Assembly: GCA_041390825.1 (NCBI GenBank)
Contig: JAWKPF010000009.1
Span: forward strand, 1 to 64,000
Direction: 5' to 3'
Source of the DNA: Thermomicrobiales bacterium
GTDB lineage: Bacteria; Chloroflexota; Chloroflexia; Thermomicrobiales; UBA6265
Length of the DNA: 64,000 nt
In this document: one piece after another, positions 1 to 8,929 of the stretch
Numbering within the stretch: the stretch's first letter is position 1
How the letters are laid out: the number at the start of each line of letters is the position of its first letter
The notes under the pieces: model-generated
Seen by the model: the letters and a program-made list of their open reading frames with translations, nothing else
The model's database searches: none
Told to the model about the DNA's origin: nothing
Program-made: the position numbers and the translations under genes

Positions 1-86
1 GTCCCATCCCGAACCCGGTCGTGACCCACCGCAGCGCCGGAGAGTACTGTGGGGTCGCCCCACGGGAGGCGAGGCCGCTGCGAGCC
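1..86 (+). rRNA. rrf: 5S ribosomal RNA, 3' part (5' end outside the window)
   Basis: The first ~86 bases match the conserved 3' two-thirds of bacterial 5S rRNA: the CCCATCCCGAAC loop at 3-14, the AGCGCCG segment near 32-38, and the GTGGGGTCGCCCCACG arm around 49-64. The gene is cut by the window edge. The exact 3' end is estimated because the pairing 5' strand is missing. An initiator tRNA follows about 50 bases downstream on the same strand, so this is probably the end of an rRNA operon. Confidence 0.85.
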
Positions 87-136
87 CCCCAGATCGGCTC
101 CCATTCGGGAATTGCAGGTACAATTGAATAGCGTGA

Positions 137-211
<75 letters not shown>

Positions 212-280
212 AGTGATTCGGCCGGCGCACATGCGTCGGCCGTTTGCGTTGTCTGGCGCCTCAGACCTGGAGCCCCGTAG

Positions 281-910
281 ATGGATATGCCATCGATAAC
301 GTACTGCGTCGGCATCACCGAGCAAGACCGAAAAAAGGCCGTCGAGCTCATCGACGAGGCCTTCGCACGCAAGCTTGGCTTCGCGATTCCTGGCGGAGAG
401 CGACGGCGACGCGTGTTGGAATCGGGATTGCGGCTGGACTCGGTCGTTGGCGCGTTTGCGGACGGCTGTTTGGTTGGTGTCGTAGGACTCAGGTCCCGCG
501 GTGGCGCGGCATTCGATGGTATCACCGGTGGTCTTCTTTGGAAGGAATTGGGTTTCGGTGCGGTTCGTGCCGCAGTTCTCTTGCAACTGCTCGACAGCCA
601 CGTCGAGGATGGAACCATTCGTATCGATCTGATCGCCGTCGATGACCACATGCGTGGGCGCGGAGTCGGTTCCGGGCTCATCGATGCGGTGTTCCAGCTC
701 GGATGCTCGATTGGGGCATCGGGTGTCGAGCTCGATGTGGTGGACACCAATCCGGATGCTCGTCGCCTCTACTTGCGACATGGATTTGTGGATCGTGAGA
801 CCAGGACGCTCCCGTTTCCAGCCCGTTGGATGGGATTTCGGTCGAGCACCGCCATGTATCGTGAGCTCGGTTGCCCGGAGCCCGACCAGACCACAGAACA
901 GGCAGAATAG
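281..910 (+). CDS. GNAT-family N-acetyltransferase
   Basis: The 209-residue product carries the GNAT acetyl-CoA-binding signature R-G-R-G-V-G-S near residues 125-131. A downstream beta-strand/helix follows, with VDTNPDARRLYLRHGF near 158-173, typical of motif B where an N-D-A-R-x-L-Y segment packs against CoA. It should transfer an acetyl group from acetyl-CoA to an amine, but the substrate cannot be read from the sequence. The ATG at 281 has a modest purine-rich stretch upstream. It is followed 37 bases later by the amidohydrolase on the same strand, so they may be co-transcribed. The family call is strong and the substrate is unknown. Confidence 0.85.
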   Translation: MDMPSITYCVGITEQDRKKAVELIDEAFARKLGFAIPGGERRRRVLESGLRLDSVVGAFADGCLVGVVGLRSRGGAAFDGITGGLLWKELGFGAVRAAVLLQLLDSHVEDGTIRIDLIAVDDHMRGRGVGSGLIDAVFQLGCSIGASGVELDVVDTNPDARRLYLRHGFVDRETRTLPFPARWMGFRSSTAMYRELGCPEPDQTTEQAE

Positions 911-947
911 TCATCGACGAAGCGAGTGCGGAAGCGAAGGAGTTCCA

Positions 948-2390
948 GTGTACGACGTGCTGATCCGTGGGGGGCACCTGTTCACCATGACTGGTGAGGG
1001 CGTGGGGTTCGTCCCGCATGGCGCTGTGGCCATCAAGGGACGTGAGATTGTGGCGGTTGGGCCGGAAGAAGATGTTGCCAAGGTCGACCGCCCTGCCCAG
1101 ATCATCGACGCCACCGGTTGCCTGGTCATGCCTGGCCTGATCGATGTGCATATGCACTCATCAGCCACGGTGGCGCGAGGACTGGCGCAGGAAGTCGAAG
1201 CCTGGATGGGGAGCGCCTATGGCCCCATGGTGCGTCACATCGCGGACGAAGACGCGGCGCTCTTCTCCGCACTGGCATTGATGGAAGGCGTGAGCAACGG
1301 TACGACCACGTTCGGCGACTATGAAGCGCCAATGATGGAAATTGCCGCGATGCACGAAGCAATGGGCAATCGGGCGGTCTTGTGCCAGGGGATCACTGAA
1401 ATCGACTGGTCGCAACGGGAGCGCTGGATGGAGCAGGGATGGAAGCCCGGTGACCCTGCGTTTCTCGATCCTGCCGTCGGCGAGGCTGAGTTCGAGAACG
1501 AACTGGCGGTCTACGACCGCTGGAATGGAACCGACGAAGGCCGTATCACGAACGTGCTGGGTCCAATTGCGGCCGATATGGTGTCCAGGGAGTTGCTGTT
1601 GCGGGCGAAGGAGGAAGCCCGCAAGCGGGGCACGAAGATTCACTTGCATGTCTCGCAGGACCCTCGGGAGAACAACTCCACCATGCAACGCTACGGGATG
1701 CGGGCCATTCCATTTCTCGATTCCATTGGGGTGCTGGACGAAGGAACGATTTCGACGCATCTCTGTTTTGCGGAACCAGAAGAGATCGAGTTGGTGGCGC
1801 GACGTGGAGCGCCCATGGCGTGCTGCACGAATTCGATTGGCACGATCGATGGCATCGTCCCGCCGGCTGCGCACTTCGCCTCGCTGGGCGGTGTCGTGGG
1901 TCTTGGGTCGGATCAGGCAGCTGGCAACAACTCCCACAACATCTTTGCTGAGATGCGCTCGACCGCGATGTTTGCCAAGATAGCGGCTGGCAGCCCGTTA
2001 CCGCTGCCGGCGTGGCAGGTGTTGCGAATGGCCACTATCGGTGGCGCGCAGGTGCTTGGCGTCGATCAGAAGGTTGGAACACTGGAAGTCGGCAAGGAGG
2101 CCGATCTCATCATGATCGACCTCACGAAGCCGCCCATGGCGCCGGTGGTGCTTCATCCCGCCCGAAACATTGCCGCCAACCTCGTCTATGCCGAAACCGG
2201 CAAGAACGTTCGCATGACGATGGTGGCCGGACGCGTCATCTATCGGGATGGCGTCTTTACCCGTATCGACGAGCACGCGATCTTGCGGGATGCCCAGGCC
2301 GCGGCCAATCGCTTCGAGGAGCGGCTTTCGGCCGATCCGGTTGTTGCCTGTTTGCCGATTGCTCAGTTGACGCAGCGTGGCTTCATTTAG
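948..2390 (+). CDS. Amidohydrolase-superfamily metal-dependent deaminase/hydrolase (TrzA/SsnA/MtaD type)
   Basis: The 480-residue protein begins with the VLIRGGHLFTM strand of the composite beta-sandwich. It continues with the metal-binding HMH at about residues 67-69 after MPGLIDV, a second metal His in KIHLHVS, the STHLCFAEPEEI loop, and the GSDQAAGN aspartate. It ends with a KVGTLEVGKEADLIMID segment. These are the landmarks of cytosine/adenosine/guanine-deaminase-like amidohydrolases that hydrolyse C-N or C-Cl bonds on N-heterocycles. I chose the GTG at 948 because AAGGAG lies just upstream and the homologous domain starts there. An upstream ATG in the same frame would overlap the acetyltransferase gene. 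The substrate is not predictable. Confidence 0.85.
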   Translation: MYDVLIRGGHLFTMTGEGVGFVPHGAVAIKGREIVAVGPEEDVAKVDRPAQIIDATGCLVMPGLIDVHMHSSATVARGLAQEVEAWMGSAYGPMVRHIADEDAALFSALALMEGVSNGTTTFGDYEAPMMEIAAMHEAMGNRAVLCQGITEIDWSQRERWMEQGWKPGDPAFLDPAVGEAEFENELAVYDRWNGTDEGRITNVLGPIAADMVSRELLLRAKEEARKRGTKIHLHVSQDPRENNSTMQRYGMRAIPFLDSIGVLDEGTISTHLCFAEPEEIELVARRGAPMACCTNSIGTIDGIVPPAAHFASLGGVVGLGSDQAAGNNSHNIFAEMRSTAMFAKIAAGSPLPLPAWQVLRMATIGGAQVLGVDQKVGTLEVGKEADLIMIDLTKPPMAPVVLHPARNIAANLVYAETGKNVRMTMVAGRVIYRDGVFTRIDEHAILRDAQAAANRFEERLSADPVVACLPIAQLTQRGFI

Positions 2391-3075
2391 CGGAGCGCGA
2401 CTGCGTGACGTCTTGACGAACATCGTGGAGGTTGCCTATCCGCCGCGATGCTCCGGCTGCGGATTGCGTGGGCGATGGGTGTGCAGCGAGTGCCTGCTCG
2501 CAACGCCACTGTTCAGCGAGCCACGGTGCCCCATCTGCAGCATGCCGCAGCATGGGACCGCGTGCGACTGCCGCGATCTTCCTGCCGATGTCGACCGGCT
2601 CTGGGTGGCAGGTCCGTACGATGGTTGGCTGCGTCATGCAGTCCACAGTTTCAAATTCGGTGGCGAGACCGCCCGCGCTCCATCGCTTGCCGCATTGCTC
2701 GCCTCGGAATGCGCTTCGATTGGACCTGATGTGGTGCTCGTACCGGTCCCGATGCACGTCAAGCGCAAGCGCCAGCGCGGCTACGACCAGGTGGCCATTT
2801 TGGCGCACGCACTCGGCAAACAGACCCGGCAGCCGGTGGTCGCTGCGCTCGCCAAGGACCGGGAAACTCGTACGCAGGTCGGTCTGAGCGCCGCTGAACG
2901 CTCGATGAACTTGATCGATGCGTTCGTTGTTCGTCCGGGGATCGTGCTGCCCGACGCCGTCGTGTTGATCGACGATGTGGCGACGACTGGATCGACCCTC
3001 TCCGAGTGTGCCCGGACGTTGCGGCGAAGCGGGGTTCGCTCGATCAGCGCGCTGGCGATTGCCCACGGCCTGTAG
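2377..3075 (+). CDS. ComF-family phosphoribosyltransferase-like protein
   Basis: The 232-residue protein has the N-terminal zinc-ribbon pairs CSGC/CSEC and CPIC near residues 25-58. A type I phosphoribosyltransferase domain follows, with the KRKRQRGYDQVAILA segment and the PRPP-loop VVLIDDVATTGST near residues 189-201. ComF proteins take part in DNA uptake/natural competence in some bacteria, but many copies have unknown roles. The GTG start overlaps the amidohydrolase 3' end by 14 bases. The 3' end overlaps the dxr gene on the opposite strand by 32 bases, so no terminator separates them. The family call is firm; a competence role is only inferred. Confidence 0.85.
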   Translation: MASFSGARLRDVLTNIVEVAYPPRCSGCGLRGRWVCSECLLATPLFSEPRCPICSMPQHGTACDCRDLPADVDRLWVAGPYDGWLRHAVHSFKFGGETARAPSLAALLASECASIGPDVVLVPVPMHVKRKRQRGYDQVAILAHALGKQTRQPVVAALAKDRETRTQVGLSAAERSMNLIDAFVVRPGIVLPDAVVLIDDVATTGSTLSECARTLRRSGVRSISALAIAHGL

Positions 3076-4249
3076 CAAGCGATCGCAGCGTCTCGGTTGC
3101 GCGAATGTGCTCCTGGTCGACCGCCTGCAGGACGTTGTCGAGCGACGAAACATCCACCGAATCGTGTCGTTCCAAAGTGATAGCGAGTGCTCGCGCGATA
3201 TCGGTGAACCGGATTTCGCCGCGGAGGAACGCCGCCACGGCCAGTTCGTCGGCGATGCTGTAGGCGGTGGGATACGACCCACCGGCCATGATGGCCTCTC
3301 GCGCCAACCGAAATGCAGGGAAGCGCGCATCGTCCAGCGGACCAAACTCCAATGATCCAACCGACGCCAGATTCAGGGTGCGGTGCACACTCGGCAATCG
3401 GTCAGGGTAGGTGAGCGCGAGCTGAATCGGCAATCGCATGTTCGGCCAGCTCATTTGCGCTATCTGGCTCCCATCGACGAATTCCACCAGCGAATGAATG
3501 ATGCTTTGCGGGTGGATCATTGCTTCGATGCGATCTGGTTCGACATCGAACAACCAGCGCGCTTCGATCAGCTCCAGTCCCTTGTTCGCCATCGTGGCAG
3601 AGTCGATGGTGATCTTGTCTCCCATTGCCCATGTGGGATGGTTGAGCGCATCGGCCACCGTCATCGAGTCGAGCTGGTCGAGCGGGGTAGCACGGAACGG
3701 GCCACCCGAGGCCGTCAACACCAGTCGGCTGATTTCGTGCGTTCGCGCCTGGCCCAGAGATTGCCAGATGGCGCTGTGCTCGCTATCGATCGGACGTAGC
3801 GATACTCCACGCTCGCGCACAAGTGGCATGATGATCTGCCCTGCGCAAACGATAAGTTCTTTGTTCGCCAGGGCGATCGCTTTCCCTGCAAGGATTGCCT
3901 CGTACGCTGGCCGGAGTGCCGCGTGTCCCGCACTCGCGATGATGACGATATCGACATCAGGATGCGTCACGGCCTCGATCAGTGCTGGTTCACCGCGATC
4001 GTACCGCGTGCCGGGCCGTTGCCGCGGTAACGCGGTGTGCGGGGCGTTATGGACCGCCAGAACCGGCGCGAATCGATCGACCTGATCGGCCAACAGCTCG
4101 AGATTGCTCCCGGCGGCAATGGTGACGAGATCGAACCGATTCGGAAATTGGCTCAGGACATCGAGTGTTTGGGTGCCGATCGAACCGGTCGACCCGATCA
4201 GCGCAACTCCGGTGCGCGCCCGGCCAGCGGCTCGATCGGCTTCACTCAT
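3044..4249 (-). CDS. dxr: 1-deoxy-D-xylulose 5-phosphate reductoisomerase
   Basis: The 401-residue enzyme converts DXP to 2-C-methyl-D-erythritol 4-phosphate with NADPH, the committed step of the MEP isoprenoid pathway. The NADPH-binding GSTGSIGTQTLDVL lies near residues 18-31. The catalytic metal and substrate motifs are ALANKE, the SEHSAIWQSL segment, TASGGPFR, and the HPTWxMGxKITIDSATMANKGLE block. The ATG at 4249 overlaps the TGA of cdsA in an ATGA junction, so translation is probably coupled. A farther upstream start would run into cdsA. It is the last gene of the block that begins at rpsB. Confidence 0.96.
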   Translation of the reverse strand: MSEADRAAGRARTGVALIGSTGSIGTQTLDVLSQFPNRFDLVTIAAGSNLELLADQVDRFAPVLAVHNAPHTALPRQRPGTRYDRGEPALIEAVTHPDVDIVIIASAGHAALRPAYEAILAGKAIALANKELIVCAGQIIMPLVRERGVSLRPIDSEHSAIWQSLGQARTHEISRLVLTASGGPFRATPLDQLDSMTVADALNHPTWAMGDKITIDSATMANKGLELIEARWLFDVEPDRIEAMIHPQSIIHSLVEFVDGSQIAQMSWPNMRLPIQLALTYPDRLPSVHRTLNLASVGSLEFGPLDDARFPAFRLAREAIMAGGSYPTAYSIADELAVAAFLRGEIRFTDIARALAITLERHDSVDVSSLDNVLQAVDQEHIRATETLRSLATGRGQSPAR

Positions 4250-5115
4250 AGGAGCCAGCAGTCGAACGCGAGCGCGAGGAACCAACCCGCAACAAACGTG
4301 AAGATGAGCGCATCGATCCGATCGAGGAAGCCGCCATGACCGGGAATCAGATCGCTGCTGTCCTTCACGCCGGCGTCACGTTTGAGGACCGATTCGGCCA
4401 GATCACCGTACAACCCGATCCAGGCGATGATGGCGCCGAAAAGCAGTCCCCACAGCCAGTGAGGTGTCAGGCCGAAACCCCAGAAGCAGACGACCCCAGT
4501 GATAGCGGCCGCCACCATACCGGCGCCGAACCCTTCTTTGGTCTTGTTCGGAGAAACGACAGGGGAGAGCTTGCGCCGGCCGATCTTGCTTCCAGCCATG
4601 TAGGCAAGCGTATCGGCCAGCCAGGTGCAGAGGATGACCGTGATGACCCAGGCGAGTCCGCGGGGATGGTTCGCCCAGGCAAGCGAGAGACTGGAATCGA
4701 GATTCGTCAGCCACTCTCGGGAAACGGCGCCATCGATCTGCCGCAACGCCACGGCGCCGAACGCGGCCGCGCCCAGGTAGAGGGTCCCGGCGGCGGAAAG
4801 CGACCAGTCGGTCGTAGCCCCAGCCAGATTCTTTCGCCGAGTGGCGCTCATGAGCGGCAAGAAGACGGCAAGCGCGACCAACCCCATCGCCAACCGCTCT
4901 TCGTTGTTGGTGAACGGAATAGCCGCGAAACACGGAATGAGAATCAGCCCAACTTTGGGAATGCGGCCCGAGATGTTGCTCGCCAGACCATGAAACTCGA
5001 TGAAGGCAATCATGCAGATGGCCGCAAATGTGAGCGCCCAGACAGGTCCGCCAAAGAGCGCCGGAATGATGCCAACCAACACCACTCCAATGGCCGAGAT
5101 CGATCGTGTCTTCAT
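4246..5115 (-). CDS. cdsA: Phosphatidate cytidylyltransferase
   Basis: The 289-residue, multi-helix inner-membrane protein makes CDP-diacylglycerol from CTP and phosphatidic acid. The C-terminal signature of the family is present: SVLKRDAGVKDSSDLIPG followed by HGGFLDRIDAL near residues 245-274. Hydrophobic helices span most of the protein, beginning with IGVVLVGIIPALFG near residue 9. It overlaps uppS by four bases upstream and dxr by four bases downstream, so all three are likely translated as a coupled unit feeding the lipid and wall precursor pathways. Confidence 0.95.
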   Translation of the reverse strand: MKTRSISAIGVVLVGIIPALFGGPVWALTFAAICMIAFIEFHGLASNISGRIPKVGLILIPCFAAIPFTNNEERLAMGLVALAVFLPLMSATRRKNLAGATTDWSLSAAGTLYLGAAAFGAVALRQIDGAVSREWLTNLDSSLSLAWANHPRGLAWVITVILCTWLADTLAYMAGSKIGRRKLSPVVSPNKTKEGFGAGMVAAAITGVVCFWGFGLTPHWLWGLLFGAIIAWIGLYGDLAESVLKRDAGVKDSSDLIPGHGGFLDRIDALIFTFVAGWFLALAFDCWLL

Positions 5116-5894
5116 GCCCTCTCCCGTGTCACACGCGCCGCCTCAGCGGAGATGTTGCCAAACCTTCGCTCCCGTCGGCTGAAATCCCGAACCGCGTCTT
5201 CCAGGTCCTCCGGCCCAAACTCGGGCCAAAGCACCGGGCTGAAATAGAGCTCAGAATACGCAGATTGCCAGACCAGGAAGTTGCTCAAGCGATACTCGCC
5301 GGAGGTGCGGATGATCAGATCGGGATCCGGCAGATCGCTGGTGAAAAGGTATCGCCCGATGGTCTCGTCGTCGATCAGCTCGGGGGACACGCCGTCGGCC
5401 ATCATGCGGCGAATGGCGTCGATCAGTTCCTGACGTCCCCCGTAGTCGAATGCGAGCGTAAGCACCAGCCGGTCGTTGTTGCGCGTGAGCTCGATTGCGT
5501 CCAGCACTGCCTGCCTCAATGGCGCAGGGAGACCGTCCAGACTGCCGATGTGCCGGAGCTGGGCGCCCTGGCGGTGCAGCTCATCCAGTTCTCGGTCGAG
5601 GGTTTCGCCCAGGATACGAACGATCCCACTGACTTCCTCGGCCGGACGGCTCCAGTTCTCGGTCGAAAATGCCCAGAGTGTCAGATAGCGGATGCCAAGT
5701 TGACCGGCGGCTTCGGTGATGCGCCGAATATTGGATGTCCCCTGCTCATGACCTGCCAGGCGAGGCAACCCGCGACTCGCCGCCCAGCGACCGTTGCCAT
5801 CCATGATGATGGCAACGTGTTGCGGCACGTTGAGCGTTGGCTCTGGAGCAACGAGTTCCGAGAGTTCTCCCGGACGCTCGCGGATCGATGCCAC
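5112..5894 (-). CDS. uppS: Isoprenyl transferase (undecaprenyl diphosphate synthase)
   Basis: The 260-residue cis-prenyltransferase has the catalytic MDGNGRWA motif near residues 32-39, the GHEQG substrate loop, LTLWAFSTENWSRP near 70-83, and the C-terminal PDLIIRTSGEYRLSNFL block. It condenses isopentenyl diphosphates onto farnesyl diphosphate to make the C55 carrier for peptidoglycan. The gene sits five bases after frr and overlaps cdsA by four. The neighbouring dxr supplies precursors of the same pathway. Confidence 0.96.
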   Translation of the reverse strand: MASIRERPGELSELVAPEPTLNVPQHVAIIMDGNGRWAASRGLPRLAGHEQGTSNIRRITEAAGQLGIRYLTLWAFSTENWSRPAEEVSGIVRILGETLDRELDELHRQGAQLRHIGSLDGLPAPLRQAVLDAIELTRNNDRLVLTLAFDYGGRQELIDAIRRMMADGVSPELIDDETIGRYLFTSDLPDPDLIIRTSGEYRLSNFLVWQSAYSELYFSPVLWPEFGPEDLEDAVRDFSRRERRFGNISAEAARVTRERA

Positions 5895-5899
5895 AGACC

Positions 5900-6457
5900 C
5901 TAGACCTCCAGGACTTCGTGTTCCTTGACCTTGCCGATCTTGTCCGCTTCCTCGACGAATTTCTTGGTCAGTTCGTCGAGTTTCTGCTCGGCGCGGCGCT
6001 CGTCGTCTTCCGAGACCAGCTTGCTGGACATCAGTTCGCGCACGTCAGACATCGAATCGCGCCGCACATTGCGAATCGCAACCTTGCACTCTTCGACTTG
6101 CGTGTGCACCTGCTTGACGAGCTGTTTGCGCCGGTCTTCGGTGAGTTGCGGGATCGCCAACCGGATGACAACGCCGTCATTCGACGGGGTGATGCCGATA
6201 TCCGATTTCTGGAGCGCGCGCTCGATGTCAGGAATCACGCCTTTGTCCCACGGTTGGATGACGAGCAGGCGCGCTTCTGGCGCGGAAATGTTCGCCATCT
6301 GGTTGAGTGGTGTTGGGGTGCCGTAGTAGTCGACCGAAATGCGGTCGAGCAACGCGGGGGATGCGCGGCCGGTGCGGATCGTATTCAGATCGCGGTGCAG
6401 CGCTTCGAGCGACTTGGCCATCCGACTCTCGGCATCGGCGAGCGTGTCATTGATCAT
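5900..6457 (-). CDS. frr: Ribosome recycling factor
   Basis: The 185-residue protein has the normal RRF length. It contains the canonical helix I with LEALHRDLNTIRTGRASPALLD near residues 18-39, the YYGTPTPLNQMANIS loop, and the LTEDRRKQLVKQ helix. It splits post-termination ribosomes together with EF-G. AAGGGG lies at good distance before the ATG. It lies between pyrH and uppS in the usual bacterial order. Confidence 0.97.
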   Translation of the reverse strand: MINDTLADAESRMAKSLEALHRDLNTIRTGRASPALLDRISVDYYGTPTPLNQMANISAPEARLLVIQPWDKGVIPDIERALQKSDIGITPSNDGVVIRLAIPQLTEDRRKQLVKQVHTQVEECKVAIRNVRRDSMSDVRELMSSKLVSEDDERRAEQKLDELTKKFVEEADKIGKVKEHEVLEV

Positions 6458-6511
6458 CTTGAAGCCCCTTCTGTTGGGTCGATTCTACCCGCAACCGGGC
6501 TCGACGATGAA

Positions 6512-7252
6512 TCAGTCCGTGGCGAAACGTGATTCACCGGCGGTCACGAGGGTGCCTACGTGGTCTCCGGAGACCGCCCGCTCGATGGCGTTGTCATCGC
6601 GGATATCGAAAACCAGGATCGGCACATTGTTTTCCCGGCAGAGCGACAGCGCAGCGGCATCCATCACGCGCAGGTTCTTCTCGATCGCTTCCTGGTGGGA
6701 GACTCGCTCATAGCGCCGCGCATTCGGATTGACGCGGGGATCGGAATCGTACACCCCATCGATCCCGTTTTTGGCCATGAGCAGGATGTCGCAGTTCAGT
6801 TCGAGCGCGCGCAAGGCCGCGGCAGTGTCCGTGGTGAAATAGGGGTTGCCGGTACCGGCTGCCAGAATGACGACGCGCCCTTTTTCCATGTGTCGAATGG
6901 CGCGCCGCCGGATGTAGGGTTCGGCCACCTCGTGCATTTCGATGGCGGTCATAACCCGGGTTGGCACCCCAGCGCGCTCAGATGCTTCCTGGAGCGCTAG
7001 ACCGTTCAACACCGTGGCGACCATCCCCATATAGTCAGCCGTGGAACGATCCATGCCTGTGGTGCTGGCGGAGATTCCCCGCCAAATGTTGCCGCCGCCG
7101 ATGACGACGGCCACCTGCACCTGCTTGTCGGCAACTTTCTTGATTTGCTGCGCCAGCGACCGCACGACCGCTGGATCGATGCCGGAGTGTCCGTCGCCCA
7201 TCAGCGCTTCGCCGCTGAGCTTCAGCAACACTCGCGCATGTTGTTCACTCAT
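6512..7252 (-). CDS. pyrH: UMP kinase
   Basis: The 246-residue amino-acid-kinase-fold enzyme phosphorylates UMP to UDP with ATP. It shows the KLSGEAL phosphate loop near residues 11-17, VVIGGGNIWRG near 49-59, DYMGMVATVLNGLALQ and the C-terminal TAAALRALELNCDILLMAKNG-type nucleotide region followed by GVYDSDPRVNP. AAGGAG precedes the ATG. It belongs to the rpsB-tsf-pyrH-frr block, which supplies translation factors and pyrimidine nucleotides. Confidence 0.96.
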   Translation of the reverse strand: MSEQHARVLLKLSGEALMGDGHSGIDPAVVRSLAQQIKKVADKQVQVAVVIGGGNIWRGISASTTGMDRSTADYMGMVATVLNGLALQEASERAGVPTRVMTAIEMHEVAEPYIRRRAIRHMEKGRVVILAAGTGNPYFTTDTAAALRALELNCDILLMAKNGIDGVYDSDPRVNPNARRYERVSHQEAIEKNLRVMDAAALSLCRENNVPILVFDIRDDNAIERAVSGDHVGTLVTAGESRFATD

Positions 7253-7315
7253 GTGCGTTGCTCCTTTGCGGCGATGCGCTGTTGGCCCAACCCCTTCCCG
7301 GGTGGTTGGCGTGGG

Positions 7316-7885
7316 TTACTCGGTTTCGCTCGCGGCTGGAAGATCGGCGCCGACCTCGAAGCGGGCGAAGCGGCGAATGACAATGTTCTCGCCCAGTTTG
7401 CCGATCTGCGCGCGGACAAGATCACCGATCTTGACCTTGGCATCCTTGATGAATGGCTGCTCGACGAGCACGACCGCGGCAACCGCGTTCTTCCGGCTGC
7501 CGAATTCTTCCTCCAGCTGTGCCCATTCCGCGTCGCTGATCTCGTCTTCAGTAACGAAGCGCGGGTTCATCGCGGCGACCTGCATCGCAATGTCGTGCGC
7601 AAGCGTCTTGAAATCATCGGTGCGAGCGACGAAGTCGGTCTCGCAGTTGATCTCGACCAGCGAGCCAATGCGGCCACCGTGGATATATGGCTCGATTACG
7701 CCTTCGCTGGCATTGCGGCCGGACTTCTTGTCTGCCTTGGCCAGCCCCTGCTGGACGATGATGGCTTCGGCCTTCTTGATGTCGCCACCGGTCTCGGTGA
7801 GGGCGCGCTTGCATTCCATGATGCCCGCGCCGGTCAAATCGCGCAGCTCCTTTACCTGGGCCGCACTAATCGTTGTTGCGCTCAT
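7316..7885 (-). CDS. tsf: Elongation factor Ts (short form)
   Basis: The 189-residue guanine-nucleotide exchange factor for EF-Tu has the N-terminal UBA-like segment VKELRDLTGAGIMECKRAL near residues 10-28 and the GVIEPYIHGGRIGSLVEINCETDFVART core that contacts EF-Tu. It is much shorter than the ~280-residue proteobacterial protein and keeps one core subdomain, as in thermophile and Chloroflexota-type EF-Ts. AGAGAGGA precedes the ATG. It lies about 100 bases after rpsB, separated by an inverted-repeat element. Confidence 0.95.
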   Translation of the reverse strand: MSATTISAAQVKELRDLTGAGIMECKRALTETGGDIKKAEAIIVQQGLAKADKKSGRNASEGVIEPYIHGGRIGSLVEINCETDFVARTDDFKTLAHDIAMQVAAMNPRFVTEDEISDAEWAQLEEEFGSRKNAVAAVVLVEQPFIKDAKVKIGDLVRAQIGKLGENIVIRRFARFEVGADLPAASETE

Positions 7886-7917
7886 TCCTCTCTCATTCTT
7901 TTCGTGGTCCAGTGATC

Positions 7918-7977
7918 AGGGTCCAGTGTCCAGCAGCATCCGGGAGCCAGCACTGGACACTGGCTCCCGGACCCTGG
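7918..7977. repeat. Intergenic element with two mutually exclusive inverted repeats
   Basis: Between rpsB and tsf, CCAGTGTCCAG at 7923-7933 is the exact reverse complement of CTGGACACTGG at 7953-7963. CCGGGAGCCAG at 7940-7950 is the exact reverse complement of CTGGCTCCCGG at 7960-7970. The two right arms overlap, so only one 11-bp stem can form at a time. GGTCCAG-type heptamers recur at both edges. It looks like a small dispersed palindromic repeat or a processing/attenuation element inside the operon; the role is inference. Confidence 0.6.
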
Positions 7978-7989
7978 ACAGCAGAATCG

Positions 7990-8832
7990 CTAGGAAGTGA
8001 AGTCTTCGACCGCGTCGTCGACCGCGTCTTCGACGTCACCTGCGACGAAGAGATCCGCATCGAGCACGCCCGGCTCATCGGCCAGCTCGGCTTCGGCGGC
8101 GTACGCTTCGTCGGCACGATAGGCCTGATTCATCATCGAGCCTTGAATCGCCGCGTCGGCGATCATTCCGGTCAGCAGGCGAACGGCGCGAATGGCGTCG
8201 TCGTTGCCGGGGATGATGTAGTCGACCTGATCCGGGTTCGCGTTCGTGTCGGTAATCGCGATGACGGGAATCTTGAGCTTCTGGGCTTCCGCCATGGCGA
8301 GGTGTTCACGCTTGGGGTCGATCACGAAGAGCGCCGCCGGCAGCTGGGTCATGTCGCGCATGCCGCCAAGGGTCCGCTGCAATCGCTCGAGCTCACCGCG
8401 CAGATTGGCGGCTTCCTGCTTGGGCAGAAGCTCCAGATCGCCGCGCTCTTCCTGGCGCTCGATGTCCTTCATCAGCTTCAGTCGGCCGCGGATGGTGGTG
8501 AAGTTGGTCAGTGTGCCGCCCAGCCAGCGCCGATTGATGTAGTACTGGTTCGAGCGGGCCGCTTCGAGCGCAATGACCTCTTGCGCCTGCTTCTTGGTGC
8601 CGACAAAGAGAATCTTGCCGCCATTTGCGGTGGTCTCTTTGACAAACTCGAGCGCAGTGCCGAGGAACCCGAGGGTTTGATCCAGGTCGATGACATGGAT
8701 GCCGTTGCGCTGCGAGTGAATGTACGGCTTCATCTTCGGGTTCCAGCGCTTGGCCTGGTGTCCGAAGTGAACGCCCGCCTGCAGCATCTGCTGCATCACC
8801 TTATCGGGCGTATCTGGGAGAGAAGCTACCAC
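7990..8832 (-). CDS. rpsB: 30S ribosomal protein S2
   Basis: The 280-residue protein has the S2 signatures MLQAGVHFGHQAKRWNPKM near residues 18-36, the HVIDLDQT strand, FVGTKKQAQ and the YYINRRWLGGTLTNF block. A PVIAITDTNANPDQVDY segment follows. The acidic C-terminal tail (residues ~240-280) is longer than the core fold requires. I chose the GTG at 8832 because AGGAGG lies five bases upstream. An in-frame ATG 48 bases earlier has no comparable ribosome-binding site and would lie upstream of this site. It is the first gene of the minus-strand housekeeping operon. Confidence 0.95.
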   Translation of the reverse strand: MVASLPDTPDKVMQQMLQAGVHFGHQAKRWNPKMKPYIHSQRNGIHVIDLDQTLGFLGTALEFVKETTANGGKILFVGTKKQAQEVIALEAARSNQYYINRRWLGGTLTNFTTIRGRLKLMKDIERQEERGDLELLPKQEAANLRGELERLQRTLGGMRDMTQLPAALFVIDPKREHLAMAEAQKLKIPVIAITDTNANPDQVDYIIPGNDDAIRAVRLLTGMIADAAIQGSMMNQAYRADEAYAAEAELADEPGVLDADLFVAGDVEDAVDDAVEDFTS

Positions 8833-8929
8833 GGGGTCCTCCTTTGAAATCGTTGGGTCACCGACGCCACTCATCTCCAACCCGGACCGGCACCCCCGTT
8901 CGATGCCGGCACGCCGGACTGAATCCTGA

